Under the pieces are notes generated by a model. The model saw only the letters and a program-made list of their open reading frames with translations, was not told the origin of the DNA and did not search any database. DNA of 64,000 nucleotides from Progne subis subis. Lineage: Eukaryota > Chordata > Aves > Passeriformes > Hirundinidae. Positions within the stretch are counted from its first letter, which is position 1. Each line of letters begins with the position of its first letter. The DNA lies in the NCBI GenBank assembly GCA_022316685.1, contig JAKJHU010000152.1, positions 496,001-560,000 on the forward strand, written 5' to 3'. Made by a program: the position numbers and the translations under genes. Shown here in pieces: positions 1 through 37,098 of the stretch.

Positions 1-13419
<13,419 letters not shown>

Positions 13420-13845
13420 CTCCTGTCACCATCCCTGCACCATCAGGAACGGGGACACACTTTGCCCAAAGTCACCACGGCTCACAGAGGCCTCCAGTGC
13501 TGGACCTGCCGTCCTGCAGCTTTACTTTGCCTCCTCATCCACTGCTTTCAGACTCCAAATCAAGGCCCCAGCACCATTCTCCTGGCTGGAGGTGCGAGCT
13601 GGGTGCAGCCTGGCAGCCCCTGAGGCCGGGCAAGAGCTGTGCTGGACATCCTGGGCCCTGTCTGTCCCTCAGGCCGGCTGCACAGGGAGCTGGACAAAGC
13701 CTGAGAGCGTGTGTCTCCTGAATTACTGCCACTGACTCAATGGCACCCATTTTCTGCTGCAGAAACAGCTGTAAATTATCAGTAAAGAAATGTATTTAAC
13801 TATGTTTTCAATCCCTTACTAATAAAAAGGAACAAAAGAAGGGCT
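13420..13845 (+). other. TLE2: TLE2 3' UTR with poly(A) signal
   Basis: Untranslated sequence after TGA at 13417-13419. A canonical AATAAA lies at 13821-13826, so cleavage is expected near 13.84 kb. The end is placed from the signal only. Confidence 0.65.
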
Positions 13846-14413
13846 GGGCTGGTTCTGGGCAGGGGCCTTTGCCAGCCAGCTCTGCCAGCTGTGCCAAGGG
13901 CTGGGCTCTGAAGGGGGGCCTGGGGGGCTGCTTTTGGCCGGCAGCACAGGGCAGGACGCTCCCAGCTGTGGCAGAGGTGCGGCTGCTCTGTGGTGAGCTG
14001 TGGCTGCAGGCTGGGCTGGGGGCAGGAGCCCAGGGCCACTGCCACACCGCAGCCCCCGGGCTCTTGGGAGCAGCTCTGCTTGCCCACGGCAGTGCTGGCG
14101 GGCGGCCAGACCGATAAGGCAAGCGCCGAGTGCTCGCATTCTCATTTCCTTCAGAAACCACTTCCTCCAGCGCCGGCACCGCAGAGCCGCGGCCGCGCTC
14201 CGCTCTGTGCCCACACTGCCAGGCCTGGCTCCTGCTGCCCACCTCAGCCAGGGCCAGCGACGGGCTCTGCCCACGCAGGAGCTGCCGCAGACCCAGCTCA
14301 GCACAGGAAAGGAGCCAGTTGTGACCAAAGGGACAAAGCTCCTGCGCTTCTCTTGCTCCATCCCATTCTCACAAAGCATCGAGGCTGCTGCCCAGGACAA
14401 GGCACAGCTGCCC
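13846..14413. other. Spacer between the two convergent TLE 3' ends
   Basis: About 0.57 kb between the inferred poly(A) sites of TLE2 and its paralogue. It is GC-rich; I see no coding exon or repeat. It forms part of the spacer of the inverted repeat. Confidence 0.5.
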
Positions 14414-14442
14414 TTTTTTTTTTTTTTTTTTTTTGGTTTGTT

Positions 14443-14448
14443 TTTATT
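14443..14448 (-). terminator. Poly(A) signal of the convergent TLE paralogue
   Basis: TTTATT on the + strand reads AATAAA on the minus strand, about 440 bases past the stop codon. A 21-base T run at 14414-14434 (A run on the transcribed strand) starts about 10 bases beyond. This could cause internal oligo-dT priming or mark the cleavage region. Confidence 0.6.
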
Positions 14449-14887
14449 ATTAAATACACCCTGGGAGGCACACAGGGAAGTGAGGCCAGAGCCCATCCAC
14501 CCTGGCAGGCCCAGAGCTTTAAACAAATAAAAACCCCACAACAAAAAGGTTTAAAACAAAAATAAAAAAGCACCCAAACAAAACCCCTAACAATGCCAGA
14601 TCTTCCCCTCCCTCCCCACCATCTCCAACTCCCACAGTCTAGATTTAGAAAGAAACCCACAAAGAACAAAACAAGGAGAAAGTCCCCAGGAAATCCACCC
14701 CGAGCAGCAGCCTGCACGATGCCTGGCCACAGTCCCAGGGCCACCTCCACCCCTTCTCCTCTCTCCTCCAGCTGGGATGCCACAGCCACCGGCTGCATGT
14801 TCTTTGGGAAGTCAGCAGCAGGGCAGGTAGAGTCCACCTGTCCATCCACGTGGACACCTGCCTGTCCCACGGTTGGCACCTCAGGGC

Positions 14888-25896
<11,009 letters not shown>

Positions 25897-26282
25897 CCTC
25901 GGCACCGGACGGGCCCGGGACCCTCCGGCGGCGCGGGCCGCGCCGCAGCCTCGGGACGGGGCCTGGAAACAGCTCCCAGCTCCGGATCAGGCCCTGGAGA
26001 AGAACCCGGGGGGGTCACCGCCCGGCGCTGCCCGGGGCCCTTCGGGAGCCGCGGCGGAGCCCCGGAGCCCCGGCCCCGCCCGCGGCCCCTCCGCGCCGCG
26101 CTCCCGTTCCTGCGGGGACCGAGGGCCCCGGGGCTCCCTCCGGGCTCCGCGGACCCGCCCAGCCCCGGCCCCCCGCGCCGCGCAGACAATGGCCCCGCCG
26201 CCGCCCGCCGCAGGTACGGCCGCGGGGCGGGACCGGCCTCCCCACCGACCCAGCCCCAAGCGGGGCCGGACCCCGGCCGGCG

Positions 26283-26338
26283 GACACCGAACCGAACCGA
26301 ACCGAACCGGACCGGACCGGACCGGACCGGACCGCCGG
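26283..26338. repeat. Pentanucleotide repeat (accga)n/(accgg)n
   Basis: Tandem 5-base units switching from accga to accgg, about 11 units, in the CpG island upstream of the TLE paralogue start codon. Confidence 0.85.
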
Positions 26339-26899
26339 GACGGGACGGAAAGGGACGGGACTCACCGCGCTGCGGGTCCCAGACCCGGCCCCGGCCCCAG
26401 GCGCGCGCCCCTGCGGCGGGGCGGGCCGGGCCGGGCCGAGCCGAGCCCGGTAGAGCCGAGCCGGGCCGAGCCGAGCCGGGCTGGGCCGGGCCGAGCCGAG
26501 TGCAGCCGAGTGCAGCCGAGCCGGGCCGAGCCCCTGCCCCGCCCCGCCCCGCCCCGCCCCGCCCGCGCGGCCGCCGCGCTGCGGAGCGCGATCAATGAAC
26601 GGGCGCGAGCGCCAGCTCCACGTGGGGCCTGGCCCGTGCGGGCAATCGCCCCCGCCGCCAGCCAATGGGAACGCGGCGAGGGCGACCGCCCCCACGTGGG
26701 GCGCGCGGAGCTGCCTTTCCATTGGTCAGCCCCGGCCCGGCCGGCGCGCGGGATGTCAATCAAGGGAGGCCGAGCGGCGAACGAGGGGGCGGTGCCGCGG
26801 TTTAACCCTTGCGGGACCGGGGCACCGGGAGGGGACCGGGAGGGAACCGGGGACCGGCCGCCCCCGCCGCCCCACGCGGGATCCCGGGGCACGGCACGG

Positions 26900-29800
26900 C
26901 CCCTCCCAGCCCCGCAGCTTTGCCCGCAAAACGGAAGCGGGAGGTTGCACCGGAGCCGCTGCGCCCGCCGCCCCGGAAAGCGGCGGCTCGGCTTCGGGGC
27001 TTTTTGCTGGTAAACACGAGAAGTCGTCGTGCCCCGTTCCGTGTCCGTCCGCCCCCCTCTTTGTTTTGTTTGGTTTTTTTTTTTTTAATTAAGAAATTAA
27101 ACGAACCCGAAGCCACCCACACATCCCTTCCCGGGCTGCAGGTCCCGCCTCACCGGGAATTCCCTGCGCCGTGTGATGGCGGGGAGCAGCAGCATCCCTC
27201 TGCCAGACAGAGATCTGGGAAAGGCTCCTGGGCCAGGCCGCTTCCTCAGCCCCAGGAAAGGCGTATGAGGGCCCGCAGCTCCCTGCTGTCACCCCACGCT
27301 CCCTCGGGATGGGCAGAAGCTTGGACTGGGAAGGTGACGCCCATGTCCCCGTCCCGGCAGCCCTACAACAGCCCCCGCATCCCCGGCAGCGCTGTCACCG
27401 TCCTCCCACAGCTCCCCGTGCTCCCAGCCGGGAGGCCGAGGTGGCCACAACCCACTCGGGTTTCCTCGTGGAATTTCTGGTGGTTTTACTTCTTTCAGGG
27501 ACATCGGTGGTTGCTCGACATTTTCTGCTGCTGTGGGTCAATCCGGGCTTACACTGAGCAGGAAATAAAACATTTGAGGAGCAGCAGCTGTGAGGAGTCT
27601 GTTGGCCTCTCCCCCTCTTTAACCTTAATCCAGGAACAGGCCAGCAGCCCTTCCTCCTCACCGCAGCTCCATCCTCGTGGTCCTGTCGCCGTCCACAGGC
27701 AGCGATGGCTCGGATCACGGCTCAGACCGTGGCCAGCCACTGACTCTGGTTGCCAGCAGATCTGGCAGGGTACGGATTGAGAGAGCCAGAGCCCCTCCCC
27801 AGCCACGGCAAACTTGCCTTCAGCCCCTGGAAGAAAAGAACAATAACAATCATAACCTCACCAAACCCACTTAAACAGAGCAGGACCGTGCAAGGGCCAC
27901 CCTGCGCCTGCCCACAGGACTGGAGGTGACGGGCTGTGCTGGCCCCTCGGGCTGGGAGCAGGATTTTCCAGCTTTGAGCCAGGTTCTGCTGCCTTTACCG
28001 AGTCAGGGGCCACCCTTAGTCCCACGCTGGGAAGCCCAGCTCGTTCAGCCCCATTTTGCCCAGTCTGTTCCCTGGCAGCCCCGGGATTTTCTGAGAGCAG
28101 CTGCGATCTCAGATGGGAGATCTCCCGTTACTCCAGCTCTGCTGAGGGCAGGCAGGGAGAGACTCCCCCACTCTGGAGCTGGGGATACCCCTGTTCTCAC
28201 TGCACCACTCCTGGCCCCACACCAGCAGCCAGTGGGGTTTGTGCCCCAGAGAGAGAGGGAGGCTGCTGGGGAGAGCAGCAGAAGAGTGGTCTCCCAAGCC
28301 TTATTATATTTTAAAATGTAATAACAGCACGATGTCTATTTTCGTAGACAGAACAGATCATTTCTGGAAGAGGCCCATAAATCTCAAGCAGAGGGGAAAC
28401 AATTTGGCCAAGGTCATGTTAAGCCAAAATATTAAAATAGAAAAAAAAAAAGAAAGGGAAAAAAAAAAAAAAAGGCAGTTTAGAGCTGGACTGAGGCACC
28501 ATCTCTGTTCTGAACCTCTCCCCCCAGCCTGGGAACCCCGTCCCCCCTGCCCCTCTCCTTCCCAGCATTACACCATGGGGCTGAGGGGGCCGGGACACAT
28601 GTGAGGGCCTGGCTGAGTGGAGAGACCGAGGGAGAAGAAGAGAACAGGGACTCCAGCAAGGGTCCTGGCAGGATCCTGCTGATCCCTTCTGCCCCAGGGA
28701 CAGCCCCCCTGCACGCTGCCTGGAGAGGCCTCAGGCATTCAGGATCTGGGACTAGGGGCAGGCTGGGCTGTCCCCCCCCGGCTGCAGGATCACCCCGATG
28801 TTGGCAGGGGTAGGGAAACGCCGTTCCAGCGCTGAGGAGGAAAACCCTGTCACCGCCATCTCTGCTGTCCTCACCAGCAGTGCCTCTCCCCCATCCCTGG
28901 CACCAGGGCTCCGGCATCCATCACTCCTGCTCGCACCGTGCGTCCCGGCACGGGCGGAGGGGGCCGGGGAGAGGCGCAGGTTTGGCAGGCACGGCCTGGC
29001 TCGCAGCACGCTGGGTGTGCAGCGGGCAGAGCTCACACAGCAGCTCCCAGCGGCAGGGACAGGCCGGGAGCGCGGTGATCCCTGCCGTGACCGGAGGGCC
29101 CTGCAGCCACGGGGGTCTGGCAGCGCTGCTCTGGTTCGGTAGAAACGCCGTGGCAGAAAACGCGGCAGGAAAGGGCCCAGGAAGAGCCCCCCTCACCCAC
29201 GGGTCAGAGCTGCACCTGAGCGGGAGCCAGGGCCGGTGGGGCAGCGCCAGCCACCCCGCAGGGTTCGGGGCTCCGCGGCCAAGTGCTTCCCGAGAGCACG
29301 TCCCTGGCAGCGCCGCAGCTCTGCGCGGACCCTGGCAAGCGGCAGAAAACAAAACTGCTGCTCGTACCCTCTGGCTGCTTCCCCGGGCTCGGCTGCCAGC
29401 TCCCCCCGTGCCAGCGCGGCTCGAGCGAGGCCGGGGCTCCTGCTCCAGCGGTGCCACCCCAGGGACATCCCCGGGCAGCGCCGAGCGCAGGTGACCCGGG
29501 ACAGGCAGCGGCCGGAATAGATTCTTCCTTGGCTGGTGGTCTGGTGAGAAAGAGGCGACATTTAACAACCTCCCCCGAGAGTGCTTTCCTCTCTCCTCTC
29601 CTCCTCCTGCGCCAATTTAATTTCTTCTATAGCCCCCTTCTTCCCTTAGCGAGATCAAAGAAATCCGTGGAACCGGGCACATTTCAGCGGAAACGTCGAT
29701 TAAAGGGAGTGGGGGAGGCAGCGCTGGTGGGATCGCAGAAGGAGGAGAGGAAGGAGGAGGAGAAGAGAGGCTGGAGGGAGCACCCGGATCCACGCAGTGT

Positions 29801-32800
29801 CGCGACAGGACGGGCCGGACCGGGCAGCTCGGGCGACACCGGAGCTTGGGCGGCGGCGCTGCCGGGACCGGGGCTCCTCCGGCCGGGGCATCGCCCGGAG
29901 GCTCCGCCGGGCTCCTGCTGCCCCCTGCGGGACGGGACAGTGCCCGCTCCCGGCCGATGACCCCCGGGCACAGCTTGGAGACCCCAGCCCCACTCCGTCC
30001 CCGCGGTGCCCACCGCGCCCCAACACCCACGGACCAGCGCCGCCACCTCCGCACGTCCTGCTGCGGCACCCACCGCCCCCCCGAGCACGCCACGCTGAGG
30101 GGAAAGGCCCACGCGGCGTGGGCTGCCCTCGGGCAGGGTCTGCCACCACCCCACTCGAGGGTGCGATGGCATCGGTGTCCCCCAGCGCGTCCCCGAGCCG
30201 GGGCCACCTCAGGCCCCCGAGCCGCGGGCGCATCTGGCCGCAGCATCTCCCGTGGCCGCCATCCAGGGAAGGGGATGTTTAGGGGATGAGTAACATCCTT
30301 CCTGGCAGGGCCGCTGCCCGCTCCTGGAAACTGCTGCAGGCGCAGAGGAGCTCAGCCCCTTCGCCCGCCTCTTGCCCCGCTCCGCCGGGGAAAGGAGCCA
30401 AGAGCCAGGAGAAACCCGGGGATGGGACCGGGCAATCCAAGCCCGTGGAATCGGCACGAGTCCCAGGTGGCAGGGAGAAGGGAGGGAGGATGCTGCGTGG
30501 CACGGTGGGAAGCAGCCAGGAGGCACAGGTTGGGGGAGGCAGCTCTGGGCCCCCTCTAGAGCAGGGCTGGCAGCCAGATCCTGGCTCTGTGCTGCCAGAA
30601 GCAGCTTATTTTGGAAGGGAGGCGTGTTGGCAGAGTGCTTGGTGCGTGGAGCTGCTGACGCCGGGGAACAGGACGGCTCTCATCAGGTCCCAGCCATGCC
30701 TCGCAGGCCAACGCTGCTTGGCTTCAGCCCGCAGCAAAATCTGCCCCAGCACAACCAGGACTGCATCCCCAGCTCCTGAGTCACCCACTTAAAAGGGTGG
30801 ACACTGCAGTCACAAGTCATCACACTGCCCAGAGCCACAGCTCACCCTGAGCACCAGAGGGGCTTCCTGGGACTCACCAAACAGGATGGACGGAGCTCTT
30901 ACACGCTCTGACCCATCCAGAGAGGTACAAGCTCAAGCCCTGAACCCAGAAAGAGGCACACGGGCTTCATCCCATGCCTGGACTCTGCTTCACCTCTCCT
31001 CAGCTCCCGGGAGCAGTACCAGCCTCCCAAGAGTCCAACCCAGTCTCTCCTGGGGCTCAGATCCTCAAGGCAGCAGGCTCCAGCTGTCCACCACTGTCAA
31101 GTTGCTGTGGAATTCAGGCATGACCAGGTCTAGGATGGATCCCAAACCTCACAGCAGACGAGGGACCTGCTTTTCCTTCCCCAGGTGCTCTGCTGGCACC
31201 CACGGGGCTGAGGAGCCAGCACAGGCAGCCCCTTGCCAGCATCCCTGTCCCTCCAGAGACGGGCCGGGGAGCACACCTGGAGCAGGCTGTTGTGCCTGGA
31301 CACGGCTCGGGAGATCCTGCAGCTTACATGTGGCTTGGCGTGCCACGAGTTTGGTCAGGTCTCAGCCCATCCTGCAGCAGAGGCACGGCTGTGAGCCGGG
31401 GAATGGAGCAGCCAAGCTCCCAACACGCAGCAGCCGGCCTTGCCCTCGGGAGCCGCGCACTGCGGCATTGTGGCCCGGCTGGTTTTTCCAGAGATGCATC
31501 CAAGGGAAGCAATCAGATCTCAAGGGAAGGGAGCAGGCACGTTCCTGGCTACGCAGAGGAGCTGTCGAGGCAGTGCCAGGAGCTGGGGCAGTTGCTGGGC
31601 ACCGCGGCAGGCCAAAGGAAAAATCAAGCAGGCAGCTCCCAAACCTGGGCTGTGCCTCCCTGCCCAGCTCCAGGAGCAGCTGAGCCTTTGCAGAGCTTTG
31701 TTTGCAAACCCTGCGGCAGAGCTGCCCAGCCCTGGAACTTCCTCCAGCTTTGTTTTACACCAACAGATATCAAACAACCAGCCTGGAGGGCTGGGATGGG
31801 GGAAGGACCCTGCTGGGGGAGCAGGGAAATGCTTGTGGGAAGAGGGCTCTCGGAGGAGAACAGAAAAGTAGCGTCAGGGAAAGGGAGTTCCCTCCACACA
31901 GGGAGGTTGTTTTTGATCAGGGCTTGTCTAGACTGGAGTCACCCACACTGCACAAGCACATCAACACCACGCAGCCAGCCCAGGGCTTCCTGCTGTTCCC
32001 AGCGGGACAGAGGAGCTGCACCCACCGAGTGTGGGCAAGAGCTGACCCTGGCACTGCCCATCCCACCCCCAAAGGCACTGTGGGGACCCCCTCCAGCCTC
32101 CAGGGTGCCGCCTCCCAGCACCCTTCATTCCTCCCCAGCAGTCAGAAGCCCAATGCCCCCCGGCCTGGCCCTGTCACCTGTCCCCACCACAGCCCTGGGG
32201 CAGCACAGGGACACAGCGCAGCTGTGCCAAGGCTCTCAGCTCCCTCCCTGCCTTCCCTCCACTCTTGGAGCGGCCAAGAGAGCTGCAGGCACAAAGCGTC
32301 ACTTTTTCCAAGAGCCTCTCCCTGCTCTCCCTCCTCGCTCGCAGAGCAGCGCCGCGGTGCTGGGGAGCAGCAGGAGGCTCCCGGATCAGGGCAAAGGGGT
32401 GCCGGGATGGACCTGGCTGGGATGGCCCCACACCGGCCACCTCCTCCTCAGCTCCAAGGGCTGCCCGGCCAAAGCACAGCCCCCGTGGATGTGACACCTC
32501 ACAGGCATCGCAGGCAAGGAGCTCCCGGCTCGAGGATGCTGCTGCTCCCAGCAGCCCTGGTCAAGCCCACCTTTCCCAGAGCAACCAGGAGAAACCTACA
32601 GCTGAGGGGCTTCAGACACCTTTCCCTGGGAAAAGGAAACCCCAAACACCTCAGCCCATCCCCTCCAAGGCCAGGAACATCCATGAAAAAAGAGAAGAGG
32701 CCTGACACAGACATTCTTTAAGGATGATCTAATTTAAAAACAACATCATAATGAAAATGTATTTTAAAAAGAGACCCACAGCACTGCTGTGCTGGAGGCA

Positions 32801-32870
32801 GCCGCGTGTCAGTGATGGGACTGCTCTGTACCCATCGCCCCCACCTTTCCCAGGACATTTGGACAGCTCC
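26900..32870. other. Intergenic region between the TLE paralogue and PLPP2
   Basis: About 6 kb with no exon that I can support. It contains a T run near 27,071-27,086, A-rich runs at 28,441-28,473, and a CpG-rich block at about 28.9-30.3 kb. A 400-codon open frame at 31292-32494 has no recognisable domain and is open because the region is stop-poor. Confidence 0.5.
28900..30300. promoter_or_regulatory. Orphan CpG-rich block
   Basis: Dense CpG between two genes, away from any promoter assigned here. It could be a distal promoter, an alternative first exon, an unannotated non-coding RNA start or an orphan CpG island. No splice-consistent coding exon identified. Confidence 0.35.
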
Positions 32871-32880
32871 ACATCCCCAT

Positions 32881-33640
32881 TTTATTTTCCTTTACCACAG
32901 AAGAGATCTCCCTAGCCCCGCCACACACCCTAAAGCATCAGCTGAAGCTGCAGGAGGGACAAAGGCTGGAGCATCCCCTTGCCCAAGCCAGGCGTGAAGC
33001 AGGCGGGGGGCAAACAGCTCTGGCTCCCAGCACTGCAGAATTTGGCACAGCCAGAGAAGAGCCTGCCCCAGGTACCCTTTGCTCACAGCAGCTGCTGGCA
33101 GGCAGGACTGCTCTTAAAGGTAATCAGTGGAGCAGAGAAGAGCTCTGGATTGCTTTAATCCTTTCCAAAAAAGTATAGCTAGCCCAGCAGCTGTCCTTCT
33201 CCCTCTGCGCCTGCGAAGGATTTGTACTTGTACGGCCGGATAATTTGACAGGGACAACACACACTCTGCCCAGGCAACCTCAGACTTCCCAAGGAGTTTG
33301 CTCTCCGCTCAGTGTGCTTTGCCAGCCCAATAAATCCACCCCCACGTGCCACCCTCCCCTCCCTCCCTTCCTCCGCACAGAGGGCTGGGACGGCAGCCTT
33401 GGGACGTGACTCAGGCGCGCAAGGGGGCGAGGACATCCCCTTCCCATGGGCAGCGCCGGGTACCGGCACCACGGGCACGGGGAGCCGGGCGCCGGGGCAC
33501 TGCGGGAGCGGGAACAGGCAGGGCCGTCCCACTTGTGTCAGCCAGAGGCACCAGAGCCGTGGAGCCAATGGTTAATACAGAGCCAGCGTCCCTGTCCCCG
33601 GAGCCAGGAGCACGGCGAGGGGCAGCTCTGCAGTCCGGCT
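32881..33640 (-). other. PLPP2: PLPP2 3' UTR with putative poly(A) signal
   Basis: TTTATT at 32881-32886 (AATAAA on the minus strand) is the first canonical signal I see beyond the stop codon, giving a 3' UTR of about 0.76 kb. The end is an inference. Confidence 0.45.
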
Positions 33641-36600
33641 TCACGGGGCACCCCGGTAGCTGTAGTGATTGTGGTCGGGGTCGCTCAGGGTGAGGGGCAG
33701 GCTGGGCTTGCGCTCCGGGTCCTTCTCCTCACACTGCCGGGGGGGACGGTGCTTGAAGAAGTCAGAGACGTAGCGGACCTGGAGAAGAACAAGGGGAAAG
33801 GAGGTTTGGGGCCAGCCCGTGTCAGGCCAAGCAGGAGCAGCGGGCTGCGCAGGGGGACACTCACAATGAGGACAGCAATGAGAGCCCCCTGCAGCAGCCC
33901 CACCAGCACGTCGCTCCAGTGGTGCTTGTAGTCGGACACCCTGGTGTAGCCCACGTAGATGGCGAAGGCGATGAGGAAGAACTGGATGGTGGGACGCAGC
34001 AACCGGGCCCACTTCCCCACCAGCCGGGCCTGCACGTAGAGCTGGGCGGAGGAGGAGGGAGAAATCAACCAGGACAGGGGTCCAGGCAGCCCAGGGATGG
34101 GGTGCTTGGGGCAGGGGGTCCGTGGGGGATTCCGGTGGCACGGCACTTACCGCCAGGAACATCATGCAGTACATCCCAAAGGAAGAGTGTCCTGAGTAGA
34201 AGGACAGTCTGCGGGGCAGAAGGGATGGGTCAGGCCATGAGTGAGCCCCCACAAGACCCCTACCCACTCCACAGGCTCTGTCCTGCAACATGAGAGCCTC
34301 AACACCCATCTGGGACTGCCACTGTGAGCCCAGCACTACCGGGAAGGTGGAAGAGACACAAGCTGTGGCACCACGGCTCACCTGGACTCAGGTGATGCTC
34401 CTGCTCTCTCCTTGGCAGACATTCTCCAGCTGCACATAGATGGAGCAGTTCACCTTGGACCAGTCAGGATTGCAGACAGCCAGGAAGTTTGGCCGGAGAC
34501 GGCCGATCATGTATTTGGCCAGGTCCGTCAGGGACTGGCTGATGGCCCCCCCGAAGAGAAAGGTCCCGACCACCTTGTAGAGAGCAGCCAGGTAATTGTT
34601 GAATTCTGACTTGGAGTAGAGACGCTCAGTGTAGACCAGGTACGCCTCACCTGATGAGATCTGCAGAGATCAGGGGGGAAAAGGTGAGGGCTGGGGGCCA
34701 CTGAGCAGCTCCCCAGGAGTGCAGGATGCTCTGGCTCTGTGGCACAGGGGCCCCTGGCACCCTCCTGCCACAGGAGCTCACAGCCCCTCTCCCCCTCCCT
34801 GCAGGGAACCAGTCCCATGGGATGTGGGTCTGGCCTCTCCAGTGGGAGCCCCAGCCCCCAAGCAGAGCAGGGCTCAAGCTGAGGGTGTTCCTGCCCTTCC
34901 AGGGCTCTGGAGGTGGCTATGCTGGGCCCCAGCTTCCAGATACAACATGTCAGCGTGACCCTGTCCGGAAGGAAAGGGGGTGGCAGCTCCTTACAATGAT
35001 AACGGTGCAGGGGATGGTGACCCCAGCCATGAGGCCGTGGGTGATGGTGTCTGCCTTGTAGGGGTAGCGGATGGAGTCATCGTTGCAGTAGAAGCCTCGC
35101 TTGTACGGTGAGTTCACCAGCGTCAGGATGATGAAGGGCAGAGATGCTGCAAGGCAGAGACAGGTGAGGAGTGGGGACAGCAGCCAGCAGGTTCCACACC
35201 AGCACACAGCACCAACCATCTCTCGTCCCTAGGCCTCTGCTCCCCGATGCCAGAGAGGGATCCCCCCCAGGGATGAAGTCCTGAGCCACCTGTACCCAGG
35301 ACAGCAGGACTTGAACCCACCAGCGCACAGCCCTGACAGCGATAGGGGCCTATCAGAGCTCACAGATGCCTGCAGCACCCAGATACCACACGAGACAGCC
35401 ACAAACGGGCACCCACAGAGCCTCTACAGCCAGCTCACTCCACCCCAGGCAAGGCCTGATCCTGTGCCCTCTCCTCACACTGCCCAGTCTCTCAGTCTAG
35501 GAAAACAGAGCTGATAAAATTAACGAGCACGGGCATCTTGCAAACCTGTTTTACGGCAGGGAAGGGCTCCCAGATGCCCCAGAACCCTCACAGCTGCTCC
35601 AGAAGAGCCACAGCTGGGGGGTGCATGACCCAATCCAGGCACAGTGGGACTCCAGCGCACTTTGCTCGCTCCGCTCATCCGCCCATAGCCCCTGTTTCTG
35701 CCAGCCTCTCCTCTCCTCTCCTCTCCCCCGGCTGCCCGGGGCTCTGCAGAGAAGCTGCACCGGCTGGGTCAGCCTGGCCAAGGAAGCTTTCCCACCCAGC
35801 ACGCTGCAACCCCGGCAGCTGTGAGCTCACTCGGGACAGAACCGTCCCCGAGATGCAGAGGGGTTTTGGGGTCTCTGCGCCGCACTGCAGCCGTGCCGGC
35901 CCCTCTGGAACGGGCCCCCCCCTGCTCCCGCTCCATCCCTGCAGAAGAACAGCCAAGGACGGGTCCCAGGACGCTCCTCAGGGAAGCGGCCCCCCCTCCC
36001 CGGAGGCCACCTAAGGCCGGGCTCCTCTCCCAGTTCCGCCATTCCCGGCGGTTTCCGCCTCTCCTTGTTCCTCCGTCTCCAGGGAGCCCGCACCTTTGTC
36101 CCCGCCCGCCCCCGCCCCGGGGGTCCCGCCGCCTCCTGCGCTCACCGAGCGAACGGGAGGGAGCGCGGCGATGAAGCACCGGGGGCTGCTGCCCCTCCGC
36201 CCCGCTCCGCGCTGCCGGGGGCAGGGAAGCGGCCCCAGTCCCTCCGCCTCCTCCCCGCACACCTCAGACGTCCATTTTCAGCTCAAATTAGACACCAATT
36301 TTCTTTCTGGATAATTTCATCCTCCGAAAAAAGCTCCCCTAAAAATATAAAGCACCGGCCCACAGGAGGGAAACGCGCTCCGAGCGGCACCGGGACCCGG
36401 CCTCTCCCCGCCCCAGCAGCCAGGGAAGCTCCAGCCGCGATCCCGATCGGGGCCTTTATTTTTAGTCCGTCTTAATTCGTTACTTCCTCGCGGCAGTTTT
36501 AGAAACATTGACCCGCACTGGGGGGGCGAGGGGGTCCTAGAAGGGGTGCTCCGAACCCACCGGCCCGGAGCTGCGGAGCCCCCGGCCCCGCTCCGTCCGC

Positions 36601-37098
36601 CCGCGGAGCGCCGGGCTCGGCGGCGGGCCGGCGGCCAGGGCGGCGGAGGAAGAGCCCCGGTGCCGCCCGAGCCTCGGAAGCGTCCCGCAGCGTCCCAGGG
36701 ACACACCGGGCTCCCTCCCCCACCGCGGGACCGTTCCCGGAAAAGGGAACGGCTCCGAGAACCGGGAACCCCGACGGAGCCCGGTAGGGCTGAGGCAGGA
36801 GCCGGCACCCGCCCGTCCCCGGCGGCTCTCGGCGGAGGCCCGGAGCCCCGGACACCGGCCGGGCAGGTGCCTCCCGCGCTGCCCCCGGCCCGGCGGCACC
36901 GGCCACGGGCCGGAGCGGGCACTCGCGCTGCGGGATGGCGGGGCCGCGGTACCTCCCGCGGACCCGGCCCCAGCCCAGGGCGCGGCCCCACCGAGGGCAC
37001 CCGCGGGACGCTCCGGAGCCGCCCGCGGCCGGTACGGAGCCCTCACCGACCGCCAGGCAGAGCACGTCGAGCGCCACGAAGACTTTCCTGCGCTCCAT
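33641..37098 (-). CDS. PLPP2: PLPP2, phospholipid phosphatase 2 (single-base frameshift in exon 3)
   Basis: Six-transmembrane enzyme dephosphorylating phosphatidate, lysophosphatidate, ceramide-1-phosphate and sphingosine-1-phosphate at the plasma membrane and in endosomes. Exons in order: 37047-37098, 34995-35146, 34382-34660, 34151-34208, 33865-34041, 33641-33778. The ATG at 37098 gives [17 protein letters not shown], the usual first membrane segment. Catalytic motifs: KYMIGRLRP (C1, exon 3), YSGHSSF (C2, exon 4), [13 protein letters not shown] (C3, exon 5). The tail [22 protein letters not shown] is PLPP2-like. Exon 3 is 279 bases where phase demands 278: a surplus base at 34391-34392 puts TGA after SIT, leaving about 158 residues without C2 and C3. 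Without it the product would be 284 residues, close to the 288 I recall for human. Confidence 0.92.
34382..34660 (-). CDS. PLPP2: PLPP2 exon 3 carrying an extra base
   Basis: Encodes [14 protein letters not shown] through [19 protein letters not shown] to [11 protein letters not shown]. The last bases read atcacctgagtccag before gtgagc. With one c fewer they would read ITES plus a split Arg codon completed by exon 4, as in other PLPP genes. As given, TGA appears three codons before the donor. Confidence 0.88.

Noticed and set aside
31292..32494. 400-codon plus-strand open frame
   Set aside because: No domain or conserved motif recognised. It overlaps other open frames on both strands and has no splice or promoter context; most likely chance in stop-poor DNA.
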